From NCBI RefSeq assembly GCF_046098205.1, contig NZ_JBJURJ010000004.1, positions 310,001-374,000 of the forward strand: a DNA stretch of 64,000 nt. The letters are read 5' to 3'. Source of the stretch: Paenibacillus_AR mesotrionivorans (lineage in GTDB: Bacteria; Bacillota; Bacilli; Paenibacillales; NBRC-103111). Position 1 is the first letter of the stretch. Each line of letters begins with the position of its first letter. Below are positions 33,229-42,270 of this stretch, one piece after another. The translations under genes and the position numbers were made by a program. The notes below the pieces were generated by a model, which saw nothing but the letters and a program-made list of their open reading frames with translations, was not told where the DNA came from and searched no databases.

Positions 33229-35106
33229 GTGTATAATTTCCGTGAAATCAGGGAGGCTATCTGCTCGGAGACAGCAGGGTGGACGGCTTCCCGGACTCCT
33301 TTCGGAGTGGACTGGAAGGAGAATCTGAGCAAGCTGAAGGCGCAGGAGGTTTTTGCCGGCTTTATTGAGGAAACGGTTGCAGAGGCCAAACGAGCGGTAT
33401 CGGAGCCTGTTGGTGTGCTGCCTTTTTCTCTTTTTCACATGTACGAAAAGCAAGGGACCCGTCTGGAATATGAACGGCCGTACTTCGACCGCCGCCGCAG
33501 ATTGGCCGGGTTGGTTTTCGCCACCCTGGTGGAGGAAACGGAAGAATACCTCCCTGCCCTGGAAGATATGATCTGGGAAATCTGCAATGAGTTCACCTGG
33601 TGCCTGCCGGCCCATCTGGAGCATGGTTTGGAAAAGGTGGCTGCTTTTACTCATGAGCCGGAGTCGGTTATTGACCTGTTCGCAGCCGAGACCGCCCACA
33701 GCCTGGCGGAGTGCCTGTATCTCCTGGAGGGCCGGTTGAATCCGTGGATTATTTACCGGGTAAAAAAGGAGATTGAAAAGCGGACGTTCCTCCCGCTGTA
33801 CGAGGAGCCCGCCCGGTTCCGGTGGGAGTCGCAAACCCATAACTGGTCTGCGGTCTGCGCCGGAGCTGCCGGTATGGCCCTGCTTCTCCTGGAGACAGAC
33901 AAGGAGCGGCTGGCCGGTGTGATCGACCGTCTGGTGCGCGCCATGGAATGTTACCTGGAGGGGTTCCTGGAAGACGGCGGCTGTGCAGAGGGCATCGGAT
34001 ATTGGATATATGGCTTTGGCTATTACACGTATTTTGCCGAGATGCTGGAGGCGTACACGGACGGGAAAATCCGGCTTTTGGACAATGAAAAATGCCGCCG
34101 GATCGCGGAATTCCCGCTGGCTATTTCGCTGTCTGACGATAGCTTCGTCAGTTTCTCCGACTACTCCGGCCGTACGGGACTCAGCCCGGGTTTGGTCTGC
34201 AAGCTGGCGGAGCGCTTTGGGCTGGAGGTGCCGTATATGTCCGCCCCCCGTTTCCACGGTGACCATTGTTACCGCTTTGCCCATCTGTCCCGGAGCTTCT
34301 TCTGGTCCAAGGGTGAGCTCATGGGCCACCATACCCCGGAAGGCGAGTGGGAGCTGGAGGATCTCCAGTGGGTGGTGAGCCGCCGCGAGATGGAAGGTGG
34401 CCTTGTGGCTTTCGCTGCCAAGGGCGGCCACAATGATGAGCCGCATAACCACAATGATGTGGGCAGCTTCATCCTTCACGTGAACGGCAGCAGTTTGCTG
34501 ACGGATCTCGGTGCCGGGGTGTACACCAAGGAATATTTCGGGCCGAAGCGCTACACCTTCCTGCATAATGCCAGCCGCGGCCACTCGGTTCCGGTGATTG
34601 ACGGGCTGGAGCAGCAGAGTGGGCGTGAGTTTGCGGCACGTGTGGTGGAGAAGGCTGTTGAGCCGGGTGCAGTCCGGCTGGTGCTGGATATGGCGGCGGC
34701 GTATCCTGCGCCTCACTTGACGGAGCTTCGGCGCAGCTTCGACTGGAAGGCCGCTTCGGGCGGGCAGGAGGGCACGCTTGTGCTCACCGACCGGTTCGGC
34801 TTCGAACAAACCCCGGCAGCTCTGGAGGAGGTGTTTGTCTCCCGGGCGGAGCCGGTGCTGTCGGCGGACAGCGTGGTGTGGCAGAGCGCCGGGGGTTCGG
34901 TGGCGCTGGCGTATGACGCGGCAGCTTTTGCGCCGGAGGTGGAGGTTATTCCCACGGAGGCGCATCAAGGGCAGCCGGTGATGGTGTACCGGCTGATGCT
35001 GAAGGCGCTGGAGCCGAAGGCGGAGACGGTATTCCGCGGCGAGTTCCGCGTGACGACCGCAGGTGCTGCCGGTGCTGCTGGAGCTGGCGAAGGCAGCGGG
35101 GAGTAG
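33229..35106 (+). CDS. Heparinase II/III-family polysaccharide lyase
   Basis: A 625-residue protein with the two-part heparinase II/III layout: an alpha/alpha toroid (about 1-340) then a beta-sandwich domain. Candidate active-site blocks are SQTHNWSAVCAGAAG (about 201-215), GCAEGIGYWIYGFGYY (about 250-265) and EPHNHNDVGSFILHVNG (about 404-420), matching the Asn-His, Tyr and His used by this superfamily. There is no signal peptide, so it works inside the cell on imported oligosaccharides. It starts at GTG 33229 after GGGGGG. It sits just before a YesM/YesN-type pair and a CUT1 sugar importer, fitting uptake and breakdown of uronic-acid oligosaccharides. The exact substrate is inference. Confidence 0.85.
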   Translation: MYNFREIREAICSETAGWTASRTPFGVDWKENLSKLKAQEVFAGFIEETVAEAKRAVSEPVGVLPFSLFHMYEKQGTRLEYERPYFDRRRRLAGLVFATLVEETEEYLPALEDMIWEICNEFTWCLPAHLEHGLEKVAAFTHEPESVIDLFAAETAHSLAECLYLLEGRLNPWIIYRVKKEIEKRTFLPLYEEPARFRWESQTHNWSAVCAGAAGMALLLLETDKERLAGVIDRLVRAMECYLEGFLEDGGCAEGIGYWIYGFGYYTYFAEMLEAYTDGKIRLLDNEKCRRIAEFPLAISLSDDSFVSFSDYSGRTGLSPGLVCKLAERFGLEVPYMSAPRFHGDHCYRFAHLSRSFFWSKGELMGHHTPEGEWELEDLQWVVSRREMEGGLVAFAAKGGHNDEPHNHNDVGSFILHVNGSSLLTDLGAGVYTKEYFGPKRYTFLHNASRGHSVPVIDGLEQQSGREFAARVVEKAVEPGAVRLVLDMAAAYPAPHLTELRRSFDWKAASGGQEGTLVLTDRFGFEQTPAALEEVFVSRAEPVLSADSVVWQSAGGSVALAYDAAAFAPEVEVIPTEAHQGQPVMVYRLMLKALEPKAETVFRGEFRVTTAGAAGAAGAGEGSGE

Positions 35107-35196
35107 GGCGGCAGGCGCGGAGTAAGTGCGGAATAAGCTCAGCGCGGCCGGGAGCAGAGTGCTGCGGTGATAAGCGAAGAGCAACCGCGGCAGCGG

Positions 35197-35224
35197 GCGG
35201 AGCCTTATGGGCTCCGCTTTTTTG
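35197..35224 (+). terminator. Terminator after lyase gene
   Basis: GCGGAGCC pairs with GGCTCCGC around TTATG, followed by six Ts. Confidence 0.9.
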
Positions 35225-35290
35225 TGTTTACGAGAGTGTACATAGGGGGCAACAACTCCCAGCAACCCGGCAGCTCCAAGAAACCCCAGG

Positions 35291-35340
35291 TAAGCCTAAG
35301 TAACCCCGAGTAACCCCGAGTAACCCCGAGTAACCCTCTG
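35291..35340. repeat. 10-bp tandem repeat
   Basis: Three exact TAACCCCGAG copies (35301-35330) with diverged copies on both sides. Confidence 0.85.
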
Positions 35341-35425
35341 CCAGCTCTCCGGCATTGCTGCATTGCACTTCTCGCGGCACCTCACAGGGCAATGAACCAG
35401 CACACTTATTTTCCACAACACCTCG

Positions 35426-35606
35426 AAATGCAAAACTGCAGTTATTTCCGGCTACACCCCCGGATGCGTACCCCCAAATGCAAAAGTGCATCTATTTCCC
35501 GGCTAAACGAGTGGTTTGCCTGGTTGCCGCTAAAATAACTGCACTTTTGCAGTAAAAGCTGCCATTTAGCCGGATATCTGCAAAATTAACTGCACTTTTG
35601 CATTTC
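35426..35606. repeat. Four-arm intergenic element (A-A-A'-A'), copy 5
   Basis: Arms start at about 35426, 35476, 35532 and 35579. Left arms are AAATGCAAAACTGCAGTTAT and AAATGCAAAAGTGCATCTAT; right arms carry the inverse AATAACTGCACTTTTGCA. The arm sequence is the same family as copy 3 at 20044. Confidence 0.88.
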
Positions 35607-35641
35607 GGATGATTCGTTGCATCCCCTGCATCCTCCCAAAT

Positions 35642-35752
35642 CGCCACCAACGCCGCCAACGCCACCAACGCCACCAACGCCATCAAAGCCACCAACGCCA
35701 CCAACGCCATCAAAGCCACCAACGCCACCAACGCCACCAACGCTACCATTGC
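35642..35752. repeat. 9-bp tandem repeat (CCACCAACG)
   Basis: About twelve copies, some as CCATCAAAG. Open frames across it encode only Thr-Pro-Pro or His-Gln-Arg repeats. The following 35753-36049 shows no gene I can support apart from the leader of the kinase gene. Confidence 0.85.
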
Positions 35753-36049
35753 CAACATATCGCTCACATCCCATCACCAACCCCACCACCCTTAGCTCTT
35801 ATCACTCACACTATCGCCCAATACCGCCCAATATCGCTCCCACAGCCAACAAACCTCCATCCCATCCTCCCTGTCCTTCGGTGATCGCGTAAACGAAACT
35901 GCATCTGCTCCCTCACAACAGCCTTTACGAAGCTGACGACGGGTTGGAGGCTTTGCCCGCTCCTTCCTGCAATCGGATATTTACAGCCCCGCCCGGATGC
36001 GGAATAATGAAGAGGCGGAACCTGCAGTCAAGAAAGGGGCGACCTGCAC

Positions 36050-37873
36050 ATGATGCATTCCCTGCTGGAAAAGCTACTGCCCAACAGCCTGAAGAACCGG
36101 CTGGTTTCAGTTTTCCTGCTGTGCATTCTTTTGCCGCTGATTATGTTAAGCGTTTACATGTTCAACTCCGTGGAGCGGGTGCTCCAGGATAAGGCCAACG
36201 AGCGGGACCGGGAGCAGCTGTTTTCCCTGCGCCAGCGGCTGGAGGATCAAAGCGGTATCCTCGTCAAAACCTGGACGCTCATGGACCAGGATCCGGGTCT
36301 GGAGGACATGCTCCTGCACCCGGATAGCTACGAATGGAGCGAGCTCAAGAAACGGATTGAAGGCAAGTTTTACAGCATCTCCAACAGTTTTTTTCTCACC
36401 GGCTCCCAGGTGTATTACACGCTGCTGGACCGGAAGGGGAATATTTATACCTCGTTTTATCCTGAGGAGCCCATCCATTACGACAGGCAGATGAGCGAAC
36501 CCGGCTTCCAGGGAGTGCTCCGGGGGAATCAGCGGTATCTTTGGGTTACCAACGATACCAACTACGTCAAGCGGGATGTGAACCGCAGCGCCAGAATGGT
36601 CTCCCTGTACACTGCCCTAACCAATGACTATGAAGAGCTATTCGCGGTGCTCCGCATCAGCATGGACTATGAGGAATGGTTCCAGCGGGCCATTGAAGCT
36701 TCGGACCATAATGCCGGAGGGGTGTATTACGCCATCGCCGACGGAAGCGGCAGCACGGTGTTGTCCTCGCTCCCCGACAAGAGCCTGCCGCAGGAAAGCT
36801 TCCTCCGGGCCACCGCCCGCACCGGGGAAGAATCCGGCATCAGCTGGCGGGATGAACAAGAGGGCATTCTCTACACCGCCGCCTATATTCCCTCCTTGGA
36901 CTGGTACGTGGTCAAGGGCACCCCGCTTTCTCTTTTGTTCGCCGAGATTAACCAGATGAAGGGCCGGTTTTTTGTGCTTTTCGCAGTGTTCATGGGCCTG
37001 GCCATTGGGGTAACCGTGGTTCTGTCCTCAGGCATAACCCGTCCCTTGTTCCGGCTTCAGCGGAAAATGGAGATTGTGGCGGGAAGCGATCTGAAGGCGG
37101 TGCTGCCCGAAAGCAAAAGCACGGAGGAGGTCCAGTCTCTGACCCGCAGCTTCAACCGGATGGTCAAGGATATCCACGATCTGGTCAACCGGCTCAAGCT
37201 GGAGGAGCGGCAGAAGCAGGCGATCCGGTTCCAGGTGCTGCTGTCCCAGATGAACCCGCATTTTTTGCTGAATACGCTGAATACCATAAAAAGCATTGCC
37301 ATGCAGCGGGACCAGGACGATATCCACGATATCTGTGTATCCTTGGGGAAACTCCTGGAATCCGGCCTGAATCTGGATGTGGATCTGATCCATCTCAAGG
37401 AGGAGCTGGGGCTGGTCAGCGCATATATGCAGATCCAGAACTCCCGGTTCGGCCACCGTTTCGGGATGGACCATGAGATGGATCCGTCCTTGCATTACGC
37501 TCTGATCCCGAAATCCTCTCTCCAGCCTCTGGTGGAAAATGCCATTGTACATGGCTTCGGACATTCTGCAGCGGAGTCGGGGAATATCCGCATCCGGGCT
37601 TACCGGGATGGGGAGCGGCTTGTTATTGAGGTGGCGGATGATGGAATCGGCCTGGAGGCGGCTGGAGCAAGACCTAAGCGCCGGGCCAATGCCGGGGTAG
37701 GTCTCTCCAACCTGAGAGAGCGCTTGAGTCTGCTGTACCAGGACAGGGCGGCGCTGTCCCTAGAGCCGCTCGAAGCAGGCACATTGGCGAAGCTGGAGCT
37801 GCCCCTGCTAATGGCTACACCATACCGGAAGGAGGACGAAGCCCATGCGGACCGTGCTGTTGGTGGAGGATGA
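36050..37873 (+). CDS. Sensor histidine kinase, YesM/LytS-type
   Basis: A 607-residue membrane kinase. Two transmembrane helices (about 19-38 and 303-325) flank an extracellular sensor of some 265 residues. A HAMP linker follows (ITRPLFRLQRKMEIVAGSDL), then the His-kinase block QVLLSQMNPHFLLNTLNTIKSIAM with the phospho-His in NPHFLLN (about 403), and a C-terminal ATPase with ENAIVHGF and DDGIGL. The pair with the next gene is typical of carbohydrate-sensing systems next to CUT1 ABC importers in Paenibacillus. A start at 36050 or 36053 is possible. The 29-bp overlap with the regulator indicates co-translation. Confidence 0.93.
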   Translation: MMHSLLEKLLPNSLKNRLVSVFLLCILLPLIMLSVYMFNSVERVLQDKANERDREQLFSLRQRLEDQSGILVKTWTLMDQDPGLEDMLLHPDSYEWSELKKRIEGKFYSISNSFFLTGSQVYYTLLDRKGNIYTSFYPEEPIHYDRQMSEPGFQGVLRGNQRYLWVTNDTNYVKRDVNRSARMVSLYTALTNDYEELFAVLRISMDYEEWFQRAIEASDHNAGGVYYAIADGSGSTVLSSLPDKSLPQESFLRATARTGEESGISWRDEQEGILYTAAYIPSLDWYVVKGTPLSLLFAEINQMKGRFFVLFAVFMGLAIGVTVVLSSGITRPLFRLQRKMEIVAGSDLKAVLPESKSTEEVQSLTRSFNRMVKDIHDLVNRLKLEERQKQAIRFQVLLSQMNPHFLLNTLNTIKSIAMQRDQDDIHDICVSLGKLLESGLNLDVDLIHLKEELGLVSAYMQIQNSRFGHRFGMDHEMDPSLHYALIPKSSLQPLVENAIVHGFGHSAAESGNIRIRAYRDGERLVIEVADDGIGLEAAGARPKRRANAGVGLSNLRERLSLLYQDRAALSLEPLEAGTLAKLELPLLMATPYRKEDEAHADRAVGGG

Positions 37874-38618
37874 GGATCAGGCCCGGGGGTATGTGCGCAA
37901 GGTTCTGGAAAAGCTGGACGCGGGTTTTGTGGTGGCCGGTGAGGCGGTGAACGGGCAGGAGGGACTGCGGCTTATCGGCAGTCTGCAGCCGGATCTGGTC
38001 ATTGCGGATATCGACATGCCGGTGATGGATGGGGTGGAGCTTTTGAAGGCTGCCCGCCGTGAGGGGTTTCAGGGGCGTTTCCTGATGCTGACATGCCTCA
38101 GCGATTTCGAATATGCCCGGCAGGCGTTGGAATTCGGCGCATCCGGATATCTGTTGAAGCTGTCCATGGATCCTGAGGCGCTGAGGGCCAATCTGGACCG
38201 CATCGAGGCGGAGCTGGCCAGCCGGGACCAGCTGAAGAAGCTGGACCGGGTCTGGTCCACCCTCCCTGCCAAGGACCCCGGCCAAGGGGCAACGGACCAT
38301 CCCGATATCAACAGGGTGATCGTGTATCTGGAGGAGCATTACCGGGAGGAATTCAGTCTGAAGCGGCTGGCGGAATTGGCCTGTATGGAAGCCAGCTACC
38401 TGAGCGATCTGTTCAAGAAAAAAACAGGCGCCACCCTGACCCAATACCACCAGCGACTGCGGGTGGAGGCTGCCGCTTTAATGCTGCGGGAAACTGCCCT
38501 GCCCGTGACCGAGATCGGGGAGCGGGTGGGTTTTTCCGGGGACAGCTATTTTATCAAAATCTTCAAACGCTGGACCGGCAAAACCCCCGCCGATTACCGC
38601 AGGAGCGCGGAGGTCTGA
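37845..38618 (+). CDS. AraC-type response regulator, YesN-like
   Basis: A 257-residue response regulator. The receiver domain (1-120) has acidic DED at 9-11, phospho-Asp in IADIDMP (about 55) and Lys in YLLKLS (about 105). The C-terminal AraC domain (about 150-255) has two helix-turn-helix parts: FSLKRLAELACMEASYLSDLFKK and VTEIGERVGFSGDSYFIKIFKR. It is shorter than the 350-540 residues usual for YesN because the middle region is small. The gene overlaps the kinase by 29 bp. It probably switches on the sugar transporter just downstream. Confidence 0.94.
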   Translation: MRTVLLVEDEDQARGYVRKVLEKLDAGFVVAGEAVNGQEGLRLIGSLQPDLVIADIDMPVMDGVELLKAARREGFQGRFLMLTCLSDFEYARQALEFGASGYLLKLSMDPEALRANLDRIEAELASRDQLKKLDRVWSTLPAKDPGQGATDHPDINRVIVYLEEHYREEFSLKRLAELACMEASYLSDLFKKKTGATLTQYHQRLRVEAAALMLRETALPVTEIGERVGFSGDSYFIKIFKRWTGKTPADYRRSAEV

Positions 38619-38747
38619 GCTTCCGTTATTTCACCCTTACTACATCCAAATATCGTTGCATCATTCTCCAAACCCCGTATCTGCCCTTCGTGTGGGGACA
38701 GATGATAAGATGAACTCAAGATGACCGAACCAAAAGGGGATGAAACC

Positions 38748-40109
38748 ATGATAAAAGCAAAATGGTTGGCGGGTGGAATGGGTTTGGTAATGGTGTTGGG
38801 CATGGCGGCAGGATGCGGTGGAAGCGGGGACAGCAGCAGCAGCGGCGGGAAACAGTCGGCTCCAGCGGCAACGACAGGTGCCTCCCAAGCACCGGCGGCC
38901 TCCACCGCCTCCGGTAAAACCGTGAAGCTGAAGATGTGGGGAGGCGTGCCGGCGGAGTCTGGTCCCCAAGCAGTGGTAGAGGCATGGAACAAGCAGAATC
39001 CGGATATCCAGGTGACCTATGAGCGTTTTGTCAACGACGATCCGGGGAACCTGAAGCTGGATACGGCCCTGATGACCGGCCAGGATGCCGACCTCTTCGT
39101 CAACTATTCCTACTCCCGCCTGCAGAAGCGGAAGGATGCTGGGCTGGCCTTGGATTTAAGCGCTTACAGTGATTATAACGTGGATGACAAAATGGGTCCT
39201 GACGCCAAGCTATGGCAGATTAACGGCAAATATTACGGCATTCCCACCAAGAAGAATATGTCCTTCGTTTGGCTGAACAAGGATGCGCTGGATGCGGCAG
39301 GTCTTGCCGTTCCGGCTCTGGACTGGACCTGGGACGACATGAAGGAGTATGCCGCCAAGCTCAAAACCGACAAACGCTGGGGGCTCCTCCAGCATGAGGC
39401 CAACTACATGGAGCAGGTGGATTCCGGTACGGCTGCGCTTGGTTTCGTGAAGCCGGACGGCACCTCCAACCTGAACAATCCGCTGGCCGCCAAGGGGTAT
39501 GAGGTGGCCTACGAGATGCAAAAGGCCAAAACCATGCCTGCCTACGGGGAGCAAATGACCTCCAAAATGCCCACGGATACCATGTTCCTGAAGGGTGAAA
39601 CAGGGATGCTGTACGCAGGGGAGTATATTTTCCGCAACGCCAATAATCTCAAGGATAATCCCCGCAGCTTCAAAATCGCCTTCGCCACGGTGCCGAAGCT
39701 GAGCAAAAACGCCAATGAATTCAAATATCCGGCCGGTCTTGGGGACGTGGTGTCCGTCAATGCCAAATCCCCCAACAAGGAAGCCGCCTGGAAGTTCCTG
39801 AAGTGGTACGCCGACGGCGGAATGATGCCGATGGCCTCAGGGGGACGGATTCCCTCCTCCAAGGCGGTGAATGCCGATGACGCCATCAAGCTTCTCCTGA
39901 GCGGCGTGGACAGCACCTATGACCTGGATTCGCTGAAAAAGGTTGTCTTTGGCACCTTCCCCACCTATGTATCCAGCCTGGAGCAGCAGGTCATCGATCT
40001 GCGCAAGGAGGAGTACGAGAAGTACCTCCTGGGCAAGCAGGATCTGAAGACCACTCTTGAGACCATGGCCAAACGGCATAACGATTTCCTCAAACAAAAC
40101 AAAAAATAA
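38748..40109 (+). CDS. Sugar ABC transporter substrate-binding lipoprotein (CUT1)
   Basis: A 453-residue lipoprotein. The signal peptide ends in the lipobox GMAAGC, with Cys near residue 23 as the lipid anchor, followed by a Ser/Gly linker. The mature part is a type-1 solute-binding protein of the CUT1 group: VKLKMWGGVPAESGPQAVVEAWNKQNPDI is the usual opening, with KNMSFVWLNKDALDAAG in the middle. ATG 38748 is preferred (GGGG 8 bp upstream). It starts the transporter operon after the two-component pair. Ligand is an oligosaccharide; type not determined, but the lyase upstream suggests uronate sugars. Confidence 0.93.
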   Translation: MIKAKWLAGGMGLVMVLGMAAGCGGSGDSSSSGGKQSAPAATTGASQAPAASTASGKTVKLKMWGGVPAESGPQAVVEAWNKQNPDIQVTYERFVNDDPGNLKLDTALMTGQDADLFVNYSYSRLQKRKDAGLALDLSAYSDYNVDDKMGPDAKLWQINGKYYGIPTKKNMSFVWLNKDALDAAGLAVPALDWTWDDMKEYAAKLKTDKRWGLLQHEANYMEQVDSGTAALGFVKPDGTSNLNNPLAAKGYEVAYEMQKAKTMPAYGEQMTSKMPTDTMFLKGETGMLYAGEYIFRNANNLKDNPRSFKIAFATVPKLSKNANEFKYPAGLGDVVSVNAKSPNKEAAWKFLKWYADGGMMPMASGGRIPSSKAVNADDAIKLLLSGVDSTYDLDSLKKVVFGTFPTYVSSLEQQVIDLRKEEYEKYLLGKQDLKTTLETMAKRHNDFLKQNKK

Positions 40110-40196
40110 ACCGGTTATCGCGTTAGGGAGGGCGTTCCCAGGTGGACCCTCCCTTTCCTTTACTCAAAAACCGGCTGCGGATGGAGGAGTTTCCCA

Positions 40197-41078
40197 ATGG
40201 GTGGAAATTGGATGAAGCGGCAGCAGAGAATGGGATACCTGTTTATTCTGCCGAACATGCTGGGCATTATCGTGTTTTTTCTGATTCCGGCAGTGTTTTC
40301 CTTGGGTTTGACCATGACCAATTATCAGTTTGCCAACCCCAACTACCGGTTTATCGGCTTGGACAACTTCACGCGCTTGTTCCAGGACGAGAAGTTCATC
40401 ATAGCCATCAAGAATACACTGCTTTATCTGGCGGCGGTACCGGTTTCCCTGATCGGGGCCTTCCTGGTGGCAGTGGCGCTGAACCGGAGCGTTTATTTGA
40501 AAAGTATGCTGCGCTCCATGTACTTCATGCCCTATATCACCAGCGGGGTAGCCGTAGGCTTCGTCTGGATGCTGCTGTTCCAGCCCAGCCAGGGCCCTAT
40601 CAACGGGGTGCTGCGGGCATTGGGGATGACGAATCCGCCGGGCTGGTTTGCCTCCACGGATACGGCCATGCTGGCGCTGAACATCATCGCCGTGTGGGCC
40701 ACTCTGGGCTACAACATGATCATCTACATGGCGGCTCTCCAGGAAATCTCGCCTGAGCTTTTGGAAGCGGCCCGGATGGACGGGGCCCGCACCTGGACCC
40801 TGGTCCGCCGGATCATCTGGCCTCTGGTCAGCCCTACCACCTTTCTTTTGCTCATCACCGGATTGATCGGCGCCATTAAATCCTTCGGGATTATCCAGGC
40901 GATTACCGGAGGGGGACCCGGCAGCAGCACCACCGTGATGTCCCTGTTCATCTATAAAACCGCCTTCAGCTATTATGAAATGGGCTATGCCTCCGCCATC
41001 TCCTGGATGCTATTCGCCTTCGTGCTGGTGATTACGCTTGTCCAGTGGTATGGCCAAAAAAAATGGGTCCATTATTAG
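40197..41078 (+). CDS. Sugar ABC transporter permease (MalF-type)
   Basis: A 293-residue inner-membrane permease with six predicted helices. The cytoplasmic EAA loop is EISPELLEAARMDGARTWTLVRRIIWPL (about 184-211). The start has GGAGGAG upstream. It forms the first half of a CUT1 permease pair; the second follows after 13 bp. No ATPase gene is present in the operon, which is usual because CUT1 importers of this group share an MsmX-type ATPase encoded elsewhere. Confidence 0.94.
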   Translation: MGGNWMKRQQRMGYLFILPNMLGIIVFFLIPAVFSLGLTMTNYQFANPNYRFIGLDNFTRLFQDEKFIIAIKNTLLYLAAVPVSLIGAFLVAVALNRSVYLKSMLRSMYFMPYITSGVAVGFVWMLLFQPSQGPINGVLRALGMTNPPGWFASTDTAMLALNIIAVWATLGYNMIIYMAALQEISPELLEAARMDGARTWTLVRRIIWPLVSPTTFLLLITGLIGAIKSFGIIQAITGGGPGSSTTVMSLFIYKTAFSYYEMGYASAISWMLFAFVLVITLVQWYGQKKWVHY

Positions 41079-41091
41079 GAGGGATGAGTTC

Positions 41092-41922
41092 ATGACAAAG
41101 CAGGCTTCTTTGGCCAAAAAACTGGTGTTTACGCTGCTTCTGAGCATCCTGGGCCTGGGCATGGTGCTCCCTTTCCTGTGGATGATCAGCACCTCCTTCA
41201 AAACGCCCAATGAGGTGTTCGACTACAGCCGCTGGCTGCCCTCCACGCTGGAGCTGAAGCATCATATCAAGGTGTGGACCGGCGCCAACAGCTTCGGCAC
41301 GTACTATCTGAACTCTCTGAAGATCGCTTCTATCAATACAGTAGGGGCCACCTTTCTGTCAGCCTTAGCCGCTTACGGTTTTTCACGCATCGAATTCAAG
41401 GGGCGCGATACACTGTTTCTGCTGTACCTGTCCATGATGATGATTCCGCCTCAGGTGCTGTTTGTGCCCAAGTTCATCATGTTCGATTGGATGGGCATCT
41501 ACAACACCCATTGGGCGCTGATTCTGCCCGGCCTGTTCACCATCTTCGGCGTGTTTATGCTGCGGCAGTTTTTTATGGGCATTCCCAAGGAAATTACCGA
41601 GTCGGCTTTTATCGATGGGGCGGGGCATGGGCGGATCTTCTTCCGGCTGATGCTGCCTCTGGCCAAACCGGCGCTGGCGACGCTAGCCATACTGGACTTC
41701 TCGTGGAACTGGAACGACTTCGAGAATGCGCTGGTGTTCCTCACGGACCGCAGGCTGTACACCGTACCCCTGGGCCTGCAAAACTTCGTGCTGGAGTACA
41801 ATGTAGATTACAACGGTATGATGGCGGCGGCTTCGGCGGGAATTCTGCCTATGCTGCTGGTGTTCCTGGCCGGGCAGCGATTCATTATCCAGGGGCTGTC
41901 GGGTACGGCGGTGAAGGGGTAG
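41092..41922 (+). CDS. Sugar ABC transporter permease (MalG-type)
   Basis: A 276-residue membrane permease. Six helices are predicted, and the EAA loop reads GIPKEITESAFIDGAGHGRIFFRLMLPL (about 164-191). The ATG at 41092 has AGGAGG upstream. It partners the preceding permease and the lipoprotein to import an oligosaccharide. A four-arm repeat and terminator follow. Confidence 0.94.
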   Translation: MTKQASLAKKLVFTLLLSILGLGMVLPFLWMISTSFKTPNEVFDYSRWLPSTLELKHHIKVWTGANSFGTYYLNSLKIASINTVGATFLSALAAYGFSRIEFKGRDTLFLLYLSMMMIPPQVLFVPKFIMFDWMGIYNTHWALILPGLFTIFGVFMLRQFFMGIPKEITESAFIDGAGHGRIFFRLMLPLAKPALATLAILDFSWNWNDFENALVFLTDRRLYTVPLGLQNFVLEYNVDYNGMMAAASAGILPMLLVFLAGQRFIIQGLSGTAVKG

Positions 41923-41945
41923 GGGGAGTAGCAGGAAGAAACGGG

Positions 41946-42136
41946 ATTCTAACGGAAGCAGGAGCCGTTATTATGCCTGATTTTGGTCCTCTCCAGTTCT
42001 AACGGCGGTGAGCGCTCTTATTGATGGGCATTTTGGTCAAAACATACCGTTTTGCGCGAAATAGCGTCTCTCAACGCCGTTAGAATCTGGAAGCCCCGCT
42101 TTTGGAGGCAAATAGCGTCTCCTGCCGCCGTTAGAT
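41946..42136. repeat. Four-arm intergenic element (A-A-A'-A'), copy 6
   Basis: Arms start at about 41946, 41996, 42055 and 42107. Left arms begin CTAACGGAAGCAGGAGC and CTAACGGCGGTGAGCGC; right arms are AAATAGCGTCTC then GCCGTTAGA. The central part has ATTTTGGTC. Confidence 0.9.
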
Positions 42137-42152
42137 CTGGCGGTTTTTTTGT
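42125..42152 (+). terminator. Terminator overlapping the last repeat arm
   Basis: CCGCC pairs with GGCGG around GTTAGATCT, followed by seven Ts. The left stem lies inside the fourth repeat arm, so the element seems to supply the transporter operon's terminator. Confidence 0.7.
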
Positions 42153-42270
42153 TTGTTGCTTTGCTGCGAGTAACAGCTCTAATTATTTTCAGTACCGAAT
42201 TACAACTGTAGGGTGATAGAATGGGGGAAAGCATCATGCGTAAGACTCTCTGCTAAAGGAGGTGCCTGCA

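Noticed and set aside
35609..35892. Overlapping open frames in the 9-bp repeat
   Set aside because: They encode Thr-Pro-Pro or His-Gln-Arg repeats dictated by the DNA repeat.
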